DNA of 64,000 nt from Apostichopus japonicus (lineage: Eukaryota; Echinodermata; Holothuroidea; Aspidochirotida; Stichopodidae), in NCBI RefSeq assembly GCF_037975245.1, contig NC_092565.1, positions 22,401,499 to 22,465,498 on the forward strand, read 5' to 3'. Position 1 is the first letter of the stretch; each line of letters opens with the position of its first letter. Below the pieces are notes generated by a model. That model was given only the letters and a program-made list of their open reading frames with translations, searched no databases and was not told where the DNA came from. A program made the position numbers and the translations under genes. Shown in pieces: positions 1 through 10,700 of the stretch.

Positions 1-560
1 TTAGTCCTCCTAAACAACTTCTACATTTTACACTTTATGGCTTATTGCACATCTAACTTTCTTATTCATGCAGGAAGGCATACTGCTTTGACGACAACAA
101 TTCTTCCACGGAACATGATTTTCTATAATGACCTTAACTTATCAGCTAAACAGATCCAAGACTGAGAAGCACTCATGTCTGTAAACAAATTTATCCAATC
201 TGTCTCCTTTAGTAAAGTTTCAACCGCTAGTTCCTAGTTTTCCTAGGAAAGCAACATGCTGATGCAAAAGCGATCTTGCACAACATCTAGAAATTATTAC
301 CCTTCCTACCGCTGGAAGCATTTATCCAATTAATGTCACCCCTGATAACAATATCACCAGGCTTTAGCAGCCTTTCTAATTGATTCAAACAGAAGCCATC
401 GTTATCTTCACCCTTGATAGGAGAACAGTAAACAATGCAAATCGTAATAATACTACTGGACCTCTTGGAGTTATCTGTGGAAAACTCGCACCAAAAGAAC
501 CTTGCAACTGAGACTTCTTAACATCAGACTTCAGATCCTCAAGAAGAACAGTAAATTCAG
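1..560 (-). mobile_element. Degenerate LINE endonuclease-domain fragment
   Basis: Read on the minus strand, about 440 down to 252 translates to a block like the C-terminal half of an APE-type LINE endonuclease: a VYCSP segment (normally VYRPP), a leucine-rich spacer, then GDINW, matching the GDFNW motif of CR1/L2/Jockey-type elements. A stop follows shortly after the motif. Downstream (about 210-60) a DWINLF-like piece resembles the linker between endonuclease and reverse transcriptase. Several stops and frame changes show it is dead. It runs off the left edge; the right limit is approximate. Family within the LINEs is not resolved. Confidence 0.6.
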
Positions 561-760
561 CAAAATTTTACAAATACTTCTAGCATTGGTAAAGACAATC
601 TTCAGCTTATCCCTGAAACTCTGTACCTTAGCACCCTTCCTGATACTGTTAGAACATCTTTAAGACATTGTGCCCTTATGGATGCAACTTTTAATATCCT
701 AGTAACAATACTGAGTTACACTCCTCCTACAACAACTCAGGACATATTCCCAAGGGTGTT

Positions 761-1354
761 ACTAAAACGAATGACAATTGCGTTACACATAACGAATGAC
801 AATATGCTGTACACACTAAAAAATTGCGTTGACTAAAACGAATGACAGTAATGACAGCACAGACATTGCTTCAACCGGATATCACAGTTCAGACTTCGTG
901 GGTATCTAGATCTAGTAAAGTACGGACAAGATAAAAACGCACCTTATACTAGTAAGCGAAATTGTAAGTCTGATTTAAAAAGTAAATTTAACGTCATTTT
1001 TCCGATATTAATTGTTAGAAACTAACAATACTATAATCTTGAAATGGCTTCAGTTATCTTTCTATACAAATCTACAGAGGTAAAAAGCACAGCACTCAAG
1101 CGCATTCTAACACAAAAACTTTCCCTGTGGTTTCTATCCGTAAATTACACCAAAACCCTGCAACCACGTAACATGCGATTTTCCTCGAATCATTTTTGCG
1201 CAGAAAACCAATAACCGCATTTACTCCACACCGTTAATCATTCTATCTCCACTCAACACTGTCCTTCGTTGTCATTCGCTGTCATTCGTTGTCATTCGCA
1301 AATGATAATTAACCCTGTACAAAGTCAATTGTCATTCGCTGTCATTCGTTTTAG
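761..1354. mobile_element. Fold-back / MITE-like element with GAATGACA subterminal repeats
   Basis: The left end begins ACTAAAACGAATGACAATTG and the right end is its inverted counterpart, ending CATTCGTTTTAGT. The octamer GAATGACA recurs near the left end on the plus strand and as TGTCATTC several times near the right end (1269-1350), so the two halves fold back on each other. No coding capacity is seen. Only a weak flanking TT could be a target duplication, so the exact ends are uncertain. Confidence 0.55.
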
Positions 1355-4168
1355 TTTGTCCCATTCCCAACAATGTTAAAGACTAGCCTATACTATAGTA
1401 TCAGTGTAGCTAAGCCAAGGCATATAGTATTTTCAGTGATGCTAACTGAATCGAGCGTTTTCGAATGCTAAGAACTCACGTGTACGCACAAAAAATAGTG
1501 GAACGAACAAATGAACAACTTACTACCAGCCCTGCTGCCTTAACAACCGCAATGGCAGAAAGACAAAATATCGCAGAATTGATACCCAATGCAAACACAA
1601 CCGCAACATTCTCTCGACAAGGCCTAGCACAAATTTCTAAAAGTAAATCAAAATTTCATATGCATTTGGCATCGAAAATACACTCACGTCTACACGCAAT
1701 TCTGAGGGTGTGCTTCTGAGCAACTGCATCTTTTACTCTCGCAATGTTTAGGTCGTGAAATTTAACCATTGCTTTGCATTAATTATTACCACCACATGTA
1801 ATCCGGTAATTAGGGTTTACTGGACGTTCTACGTTGTTCGTAAGGTAAATGCTCGATGAAAAGCCTACATATTATGTCTTGGTTGTACAAAACGGCATGT
1901 TAACTCTGACTAAACTGTTGCTGCGAGGAACACCGATTAGGGAATTTCCCGGGTAGCCTTCCATTATAAATAAACAGCCGACCGAAGGCGCAAGTACTTT
2001 ATGTGATGTTGTAAGTTTTGTACTACAGTACTTTGGGAGTAATATAGTAGGAAGTGCGACGTAACTCTGGAATGATCCTGGCGACTTTTGGGTATGGTGA
2101 AGCAATTCATTCCACAATTTGTGTAAACCACAAACTTACGTACTACAGTACAAAATACTATTACTTTCCTAGGCCGCCTATTTACACTAGCCTAGCGTAA
2201 CAGGGCCTAACCCAATATAGTATACGGCTGCTAAGCCTAACGTTAGGATACAAGGTAACATTTACAGCGTCTTTATGCCAAATTAGTTAGACCCTAAGGT
2301 ATTACAGGCCTTTTGGATAACTTATGTACAGTATTTTATCATGGTACCGCCACCAATCAGCCATATTATAAGTTGTATAGCATTTATAAGTAAGGTGTGA
2401 GTGTGACTTAGCCTTGCAAAAATTGTCCCCGTTCTGGCACAGTGACAAATGTGCAAAAAGTGAGTTTTGAGAAAATGCGCTCTAACGATTTTAACATTTT
2501 GACTTAAGTATGTCGTAATTAAATAAGGATCTTTGTGAGGGAAGGTGGCGTAATATAAATATTAATTGTTATGTTATGTTATGTTAATCCATATCCATGA
2601 ACTCACCCTGTATCAACATTTCTGACCTGTGACAACAATTTGCCTGTATCTACATGCTATGCACAGGGGACTCTATTGTTTAAATCTGTAATATCACTCA
2701 CTTATACAGTGGTCCCTATTGTATTGATGTGGAGCACTCCTTCAGTTTAAGCTATCAATGGCGTTGCTTCTGCACACATCACGTTGCTAACCACTGTAAG
2801 AATAACTTGTATCTTGAACTTTTCAACAGTAACTGTTTTATTCATTTTTGAAGTAACAATCGACTTCGAGATGTGAGAGCTGAGAAGTTCTCAGGACTAA
2901 CGAATCCGTCCGGTGGGTTGTACCACTGTCCTCTTTTACGTCCTCTTTTATGTTCTTTTACATATTTGCTGGCTCACATACCCAGTAATGGCCCTATAAC
3001 CCAATAAATTGGAGCAGAACAAGCCATAGGTTTTGACTCTTCATTTGTGTTGCACGTACGGCATCACATCTTTATTATGGCAAAATGTTAAGATGATAGG
3101 ATATCATATAAAATAAATTCACACAGTATACTGTACAAAAGTTTATACATAAAAAGATATAAACACAAGGGGGAACTATGTCATTTACAGACACTGAAAA
3201 TTTAATTGGTCAGTTTCAAAAGAACTCTTAGAAGTTTTGCATGATACATGCAGTATCGTCAGCATATACATGTGACCTTAACTATGTAACTAGGTATAAC
3301 TAGTAAGCCAGATAAAGGTAGTTATATATTAGGCTAGAGTGATGCTTGTGATGAGCAACGCTGCCAACAGCTAACAGAAACCGTATTTCTTTAGGGAGAA
3401 TGTTTCTTAATGTATATGAAACTGAAGATTGGAGGAAGTCTAAATTGGAAATGAGCTGGTGTTTTGATTTTTATATGTGCCATAATACTGGTATTTGTTT
3501 ATTGGGCTGTTTACATGCTGAAATAAGTATGACATCGTTGTTATGTTTGGCATTTTCCAAAGGGTAATCTACGTCGATATGCAAAAATGCATGGACCTTA
3601 GACAAATTTTGTTTACTGAGTGGTTATATATGATGGAGGTAATATTCGTCAGTATGTGAAAACAAGAGTGGACTTAGGTGGACATTCGTCAAAATCAGTT
3701 GGAAATAACTCAAAACTATACCGTCTTAAAACGTCTAACTCGACCCAATTGATTCTTCACCCTTGAAATATGTAAGAACAGTATTTAACTCAATTTCCCC
3801 AAAAGCGTGCACATTCGCCAAGAATAACGGTAGATAGGCCACTAAACCATCTGCAGAATGAAAAGAGAACATGTCGGGTAGGGGTCTGGAGGAGGGGTCT
3901 GGGTTAGGGGTCTGGGGTAGGGGTCTGGGGTAGGTCTGGGGTAGGGGTCTAAGTTAGGGTTGCCAGACAGTCAGGCACTTCTGCACTGTCGTTCATCAGG
4001 CATGTAATGGAAACAAAAATCTCACATGTACAACTGGTTAATTTTTCTTAATAAATTTTTGAAAAGGTTGTCATTGCTGCTGGATTTTCTAATGCAAAGG
4101 TATGTGTGACATTTGAGATTGCATCATTAATACCGATTTGAATGATGATTTGTAAATCTTTCCAACAG
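1355..4168. other. Intergenic region upstream of SIRT5
   Basis: No credible coding exon is seen on either strand. The short open frames here have no matching splice sites and no recognisable protein. A possible non-coding first exon of the SIRT5 gene could end near 4098 (AAAG followed by gtatgt), since the first coding exon begins at a splice acceptor (4168/4169), but no promoter element proves it. Confidence 0.4.
3872..3960. repeat. GGGGTCTGGGGTA-type minisatellite
   Basis: About seven imperfect copies of a 12-14 bp unit of the form GGGGTCTGGGTTA/GGGGTCTGGGGTA. The G-runs of four repeat regularly, so the plus strand has quadruplex-forming potential. It lies about 230 bp upstream of the first coding exon of SIRT5. 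Confidence 0.75.
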
Positions 4169-4190
4169 ACATTATCCCTGCTGAATATTT

Positions 4191-7100
4191 ATGGCAGCTC
4201 TTATGTCCCGGAATCTCATTCGTGCAATCAACTCATCTCTATTGCAAAAGGGGCATTTTCATTGTGGGATAAAAAAAATATTAAACATGGATGAACCTCG
4301 ATGGAATTCAGACTTGGCAGCATTCAGAGAAGAGTTTGCTAAAGCTAGACGTATAGTTGTGTTAACAGGTGCAGGAATCAGTGCTGAGAGTGGGGTACCA
4401 ACATTTAGAGGGCCTGGAGGGTATTGGAGAACTTACCGAGTCCAGGTAACGTCCCCCATTGTTTCTTAGTGGGATATTTTCCTTTATAAGAGCAGCTACA
4501 AGAATACTCAAGGAATGGAACGTAATGCTTCATCATCTTGAACTGGACTAAGCATAGACCTGTACATGATGTGAAGTACTAATTCAGTGTTAATACAGAA
4601 CAATATCATATCACTTGATTCTGGGAATCAAATTCTACTTTAATGTTGCTTTGATAAACTAGTGATTAAAAAAAATTGTGACAATGAAATGGAATAATAA
4701 ATATGACAATTAAATTTGAAAATTACATATAGTAGATTAAAGGTACATACATTAACTACATTAAATTATTGTATTTTTTTCAGGACATTGCTACTCCAGA
4801 AGCATTTGCTAGAAATCCCTCATTAGTGTGGGAGCTTTATCACTACAGACGAGAAGTGATGATGACAAAGGAACCAAATAAAGCTCATTATGTAAGATTT
4901 CATTTTTTTTTCAATTATCATCTCTGTAATTTTTTCAAAATGTTAGCACTATACTGATAGCAACGAGTTGCCTGATACTCCCTGCTGTTTCCAAAGTTAA
5001 TTTGTTAAATTAAAATGTATATAATGCACAATTCTAGCTTTTAAAAACATGTAATAAATAAATTAGGACGAAATAAAATAATTCTTTTATCATAGGAAAT
5101 TTTTTCTGAGATATAAGTATAAACAGATGTCACCACATTTGGTTTGTCATTCTTGAATATTTGTGAAGTGATACATACTGTTGGGCAGTAGTTGCACACA
5201 CTAAAGGTGTTTATGTAATGGGTGTGTTTGGATTCTATTTCTTAGTTTCTTTTAAATATTTCCATCTAAATTGGAAATATCCTCCAGTCAAGTAAATAAT
5301 TTATTCAACTCAAATGCTACTTCCAATTGTGTTTTTTTTAATAGAACTCAACAAAGTTAAACCCATTTTATTTTCTCATTAAAGTCCTGGTATAATTTAG
5401 ATGGAATGTTTTGAGACATTTTGTATAAATGTGCCCCAAATGACCTACACTTGATAAAGTATAGATTGTTTTGAAGATAAATGTGGAAGCTTTTGGCCTC
5501 AAAATTACACATTTACAAGGCAATAATATTTATACATGTTAAGATGTAATAAAATGAACATCCTAAAATCACATTAACTGCACCTTTAACCAAAAATGTA
5601 GTAAAATTGATTGTACAATTCATTGGGTGACATGTTAAGAATTTCATGCACAGCTGACTGTCAATCCATGCAAATGTGTTTTGAATGGAATTTGTTAAAC
5701 TTTACTAAATTTTGCTGTGTTTTTTGTTTTTTCTTATTAATTGATTGAATTGTTCTAGGCTATTGCTGCGTGTGAGAAGAGGTTGTCAAAGCAAGACAGG
5801 AAAGTAACAGTGATTACACAGAATATCGATGAGCTACACAGAAGTGCTGGGACAGAAAACCTTCTTGAATTGCATGGTGTGTATGTACGATATGAGTAAA
5901 CTGCTTGTTACAGTGTCTGTATATTGAATGCTATTATACAGTGTGTTGGGAAGTATGCCTATAGTAATCTGAATCTAATTTTGCAATCTGATCTACCTGT
6001 AGATAGGACTTAAACTAACTGGGACCAACTTTTGTAAGAATATTATTATGATGGAATTCTCAATTTCTAAGCTAAAGTTAACTTGACTTATTTCAGAATT
6101 TATGGTAAACAATCTTTACAATATATATCATGTCTGCACAACGTGCCTTATGGAGTGTAGACTATATCCATGTCCTGTATCATCCTGCGATCCTGTGCTC
6201 TATGCATGGACAGAATAAGTTCATATATAAGGATGGTCCATGTTGAAGTTCAAAAGTTATTTACAAGGTTTGTTATGGGCAGCTTTAATTTTTCAAACTA
6301 TAACTGTCTTCTACATGAAGAGCTTGTGATACTTAAACTAAAGGAAAGTGTTTTAATTTTCAAGCAAATTTGGCAATAGAAGTGAATCCTAGTGGCTGTG
6401 GACAAGGAATGCAGAATTGTCCTAGTGATTTGTAGTAAGATTGTTAATGATTGAAGTTTTTAGTATTATCATATGTACACCTAGTATGTACAGTATTAAG
6501 TAACACATCTCACTGGGTTATTGCTTGTATTGGACTAATATGTTTAGCAGTTGACAAAACCCTCCATGATATGACTTAACAGATGACAAAATAAGGTACT
6601 GTACCTCTGGAAGAAACCCAAAAGAAAAATGTTATTAACCGAAAAATGTCATTTTCAAGAAAATTTTATATACACAATGATTATCATTGAACAGCAGTTT
6701 TTTTCGTTCCTTTTCTTCATTTCATTTGGACAAGGTAAAAAGGAAAGTCCATGGTAGCTCTTTTTAATGTAGGATTTGTAGCGTTTGTTAAACAGAGGTA
6801 CTGTATCTATTAAATTTGTACACTTAGGTACTCTATTCAAGACAAGATGTGTCAAATGTGGTACTGTCAGAGAAGCCAGAAATAACCCTCTTGTGCCAGC
6901 TTTGCAAGGAAGAGGGTAAGTAATTACATAACCATTGCAGTAATAAACCAAGGATATTCCAGGCTGGCAGGTTTAATTAGGGAGTTTTAACAGAAATTGG
7001 GATGGGCTGGTGTGACAAGTGTTGCAAGCTTCTGCCATGGATTTTGACCATCTTCATGGACCTTTACTTTAAGGGCTCTCACAGGGAGTGTGATATACCC

Positions 7101-10029
7101 CCTAACTCCCCCACTTCCTACCCCCTCCCCCACTCCCTTCCCCACTCCCTTCCCCTCCACCCCTCCTCGAGGAGGGGTGGTCCTCTTTGTCCCTCATACA
7201 GTAATGATGATATACACACTGCACCTGCAAGAAGTGAATGACTTGTCAACACTATCAACAGTTTAAGCTGTATTTTTTAATTTCTTTGTAACTGTCTAAA
7301 TAAAACTGTTCAAGATGAATCATGAAATGACTAAAATAACTTCATAGAAGCAGTGGTTTTTACAGCACTTGGTTCTAATGATGAGAACTAGACTGAGGAG
7401 TTGAATTCATCACGATAGTGTCCTTGCAGGAACTTTCCAGACATTTACACATTTTGTACAGGCCAGCATCTAGAGAGCCAAACATATAAAATATGATTGA
7501 TAGTCAAAGGTTTTGATTTTCCGTGACTCGCCTGGCAACTCTAAACTTCTAGGTCAAGTCTTCTTCTCAGAAAAGTAAATTGTTATCTCAGAAAGGGTTT
7601 GTGAGCACTGCATGACCATCTTGAGCCTCAATGGAGACAGATATTTACAGAGTTATCAATGTGGAATTAAAGCAAAGTCTAAAATATATATTACTAGTAA
7701 TGAGCTAGTTGGTTATAAAAAACCCATCACAAGTCAAGGTGAGGTTTTTCCTAGTTATCTCCGCCAACATATATACCAGCGAAGAATGGGTACCTAGCCT
7801 TTACATTTTTATTGTTTTGAGATGGTTAATTTAAGGATGAATAATTTCTTAACCTGTTCTTTATAATGAAGTGCTACAGACTGAGAACTTAAGCAACCTC
7901 CTAAAGGATGCCTTAATGTCTGGGGAATGTATCCCGGGTTACTTAAACTGGCTTGAAGAGCTAAATATCAGAGTAATCAAATAGAGTTATGTTTAGTTAA
8001 ATGACACTATAATCACATTACCCAGTATTTGCGGCAAAAAATGCTCCAGTTTCAGTCCTGATTTTTCTGCTTCGATATCTTATATACATCAGAACTTTCA
8101 TCTAGTAACTTGATCCATTTCTGTTTCAAGAATTATAGCAAGTAATATAAAGCTCTCCAAATGGTGTTCTACAAAATTTCATTATCTTTTCATATTTTTG
8201 TTTGTAGAATGCCTGAACCAAATGCAAATTCCACCCCTATACCCGAGAAGGACCTTCCAAGGTATAAAACTCTCATCTTATCTTATCTCTTTAATTTCCT
8301 TGTAGCGATTTTAACTTTTAAGCTTTTCTTCTCCTTAAAGACTCCTTTTAGTCTATTCCTGTAACTACAAACTTGTGCCAAATATCAAAATGTGTTGTTC
8401 AGGCCTTGATGGTAGAACTTACTCCTTATGTATTCATCAGATGCCAGGAGGATGGATGTGATTCCTTAGTTCGACCTCATGTAGTTTGGTTTGGAGAGTC
8501 GTTAAATGATGAGGTGCTAAGGAAGACCGATGAAGAACTAGAGTCATGTGACTTATGCCTTGTGGTGAGTTCATTGACTAAGTTGTAGACCCCCCCCAAA
8601 AAAAAAAAGGAATGAAAGAGTTCTTTGTCTGAATTGTGTGTTACTTATTTAGCCAAGATCATCTAGATATGGGGACCACAAAACTGTCTTCAGAGAATTT
8701 TGCAGGAAATCATAAAAAGTCTGAACAATTCTGTGCAGTTTCATGATATATAAGAAATCATTGTCACATACTCGTTATAATAAATGCAACACATCTGTAT
8801 AAGTCAAAAACTATGAACAATTATTCCGTTCCTCTTAATTTTGTCTGGTCTGTGGACCATGACATACAAAGTTTGCTTTCTGAGTCACTGACGAAAAAAA
8901 GATTGCAGGCCATAGTTTTAGACCATCCAAGACTTGTCACAAAAGGGAAAATACTTTTCCATAATTTGCATGTCATCTGTCACTTGGCCCCCATAAACTC
9001 TTTTGTGTTTGTTCAGTCAGAAATTGTACTACAAAATGTTAATTTTGGCTTGTCTATACCTGTTATTTAAATTTGGAAATAAATGTTTTCTCTGCACAAA
9101 CGAGTCTGAAGGGAATGATGATATTGATTAAACAATGAAGTTGAAATTAATTAGCTATAAGGAGGAAATCTGTCAGTTTCCTTTTTTGTCTACTTCTTTG
9201 GTGTAGGTGGGTACATCATCAGTTGTGTATCCAGCAGCCATGTTTGCCCCAATGCTGGCTTCCAGGGGAGTAACAGTAGCAGAATTCAACATGGAGGAAA
9301 CCCAAGCTACCTCCTCCCTGAAGTAAGTAGTCTTCTCATGTTTGTCTGATATTAACATCTCTCATCTGTCTTCTTCTTGCCTAGAGGCAAATAAGGCCTC
9401 CACAGAGCGTCTCCATTCATCTCGGTTGGCAGCTTCGTTTCTGGCCTCATACCGAGATTGCCAACCAGCCCTCTCTCTCTCTTTGTCCACTGTCCTGCGC
9501 CATGTTGTTTTTGGTCGCCCTCTCTTTCTCCTGCCCTCTGGTGCCCAAGTCATACTGATGTTGCTGTTGTTGTTTGGGTTTTGGTGCAATATATGCCCAA
9601 TGAATTTCCATCTTCTTTTCTTAATTTTGATGCTTAGTAGTCCCATTTTTGCTCTCTTTATCAGTTCCTTTGTGCTGACCTGTTCTTGCCATCTTATCCC
9701 TAGCACTCTCCTGAGGCATTTGTTATGAAATATATCGCTTTTCTCTTCATTCCCCTTATTCATTTTCCAGGTCTCGCATCCATATAGTAGGACCGGTAGT
9801 ACCAGTGTTTTGTACAGTGATATTAACATAGATCTATTCATCTTGACACTATTCTATAATGCAACAGAAAGTGTTTTATGTTCCCATATAATGAGGCTTT
9901 GCATGACCAAACACCAGGGGAGTAATTGTTCAACTCTTTTCATATCTTTATAGGTATCATTTCCACGGAGCAGCTGGTGAATTTGTCCCACAGGCACTGG
10001 CCAGACATGAATCAGAGCCTGTTGAATGA
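4191..10029 (+). CDS. SIRT5: NAD-dependent protein deacylase sirtuin-5, mitochondrial
   Basis: Class III sirtuin that removes succinyl, malonyl and glutaryl groups from lysines of mitochondrial proteins, using NAD+. Coding exons: 4191-4445, 4784-4891, 5759-5876, 6828-6915, 8208-8261, 8441-8564, 9207-9322, 9954-10029. All junctions are GT-AG and phase-consistent, giving 312 residues (human about 310). Visible: NAD-binding GAGISAESG at residue 60; Tyr104 and Arg107 in YHYRRE, the pair that recognises acidic acyl groups (human Tyr102/Arg105); TQNIDELH at 141; catalytic His160 in LELHG; four zinc cysteines 168, 171, 209, 214; RPHVVWFGE at 219. The N-terminus is basic and Ser/Leu-rich with almost no acidic residues for 30 residues, fitting a mitochondrial targeting peptide. 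The first coding exon starts just after an acceptor (acag at 4168), so the 5'UTR is split by an intron. The last intron holds a LINE insertion; no key residue is missing. Confidence 0.95.
7085..7175. repeat. Pyrimidine-rich C/T tract in SIRT5 intron 4
   Basis: Run of CCCCACTCCCTTCC-like units, almost pure C/T/A on the plus strand, followed by a short palindrome (CCTCGAGG) in which the strand bias switches to purine. Low-complexity DNA; no function is evident. Confidence 0.6.
9359..9817 (-). mobile_element. 5'-truncated LINE (3' end of reverse-transcriptase ORF) in SIRT5 intron 7
   Basis: The minus strand stays open from the insertion edge to a stop about 15 bp from the other edge and encodes the C-terminal end of a non-LTR retrotransposon polyprotein: LLYGCETW, a basic linker, [20 protein letters not shown] and the terminal EEDR. 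The insertion is flanked by a perfect 12-bp direct repeat TGATATTAACAT (9347-9358 and 9818-9829), the signature of target-primed reverse transcription. Truncation falls inside the reverse-transcriptase C-terminal region. An open frame of about 150 codons plus intact TSDs indicate a recent insertion. It cannot move by itself. It sits antisense to SIRT5 between the exons encoding the end of the Rossmann fold and the C-terminus. Confidence 0.9.
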
Positions 10030-10120
10030 TTGCAGTCCAGTTTACCAAATGGAATGGTCTCCAAAACCTCTCTCAGCAATACTGCTAGTCATTTGAAGAA
10101 AGTACTTAAAAGTGGTGGTC

Positions 10121-10210
10121 ATTAAAAGGCCCCAAAATATGCTAGATAGTCAAATAATGGTCACTAATAATCAAGTTTCCAACAAGCATCTAACAGTCAG
10201 CCTCAAAGTA
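10121..10210 (+). repeat. Dispersed repeat, copy A (mate at 24020-24105)
   Basis: The stretch beginning AAAGGCCCCAAAATATGC and ending in CAGCCTCAAAG is clearly related, in the same orientation, to 24020-24105 in the first intron of the MAP9-like gene, with small indels. No coding potential. Together with the 10560-10700 block, whose mate is also next to 24020, it suggests one composite element present twice. Confidence 0.6.
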
Positions 10211-10559
10211 AGGTGACCAGACATCCCTGATTTTCCAGGACAGTCCCCAATTCCAATATTTCGTTCCTGATTAACAAGTGTCCCCGAAAATGTCCCAGAT
10301 TTAAGAAGAAGTTCCTTAAATGTCAAAATATAACATTTTATTGACAACAGATAATTTAGAAGTATTTCAAAATCTACCTTCCTGTCTGTTATACTTTAAT
10401 TTCATGACATTTCAAAACCAAAGATGTACACAAGAACCTCCCACAGATGATCGCAGAGATTGAACGAGGAGGGGGTCACCCCCTTCCCCACAGGTTTGAT
10501 ACCTGCTATGTATAGGTGGTATTTTGTTGCACAACTGGTTTGACAGAAATAATGTATAC

Positions 10560-10700
10560 AAGATTATTATCTAAATAAAATGAAATTGTTAGCAAACTGC
10601 TTATCCACTAGAGAGCCAGTGTAATAGAACGTGTAAAAGTGAGTTCTGACGTTTCGATCCTAGCAGGATATTCTTCAGAGGTTAAATGACAAGTAACAGT
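10560..10700 (-). repeat. Dispersed repeat with hammerhead-like core
   Basis: Positions 10565-10622 match 23924-23985 in inverted orientation (both contain AGCAAACTGCTTATCCACTA or its complement). The adjoining segment 10645-10683 read on the minus strand is CTGAAGA, a hairpin ATCC-TGCTA-GGAT, then CGAAAC, i.e. the conserved core layout of a hammerhead ribozyme of the kind found in Penelope-like retroelements. A convincing stem I was not found. A degraded relative lies at 28590-28630. Confidence 0.5.

Noticed and set aside
1465-1719. 84-codon open frame starting at ATG
   Set aside because: Low-complexity Thr/Ala-rich translation, no splice partner, no recognisable domain; lies in intergenic repeat-rich DNA.
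10200-10310. Possible DNA-transposon end (GGTGACCAGACATCCCTGA... GGACAGTCCCC)
   Set aside because: Resembles common MITE termini, but no matching inverted end or target duplication was found, so limits cannot be given.
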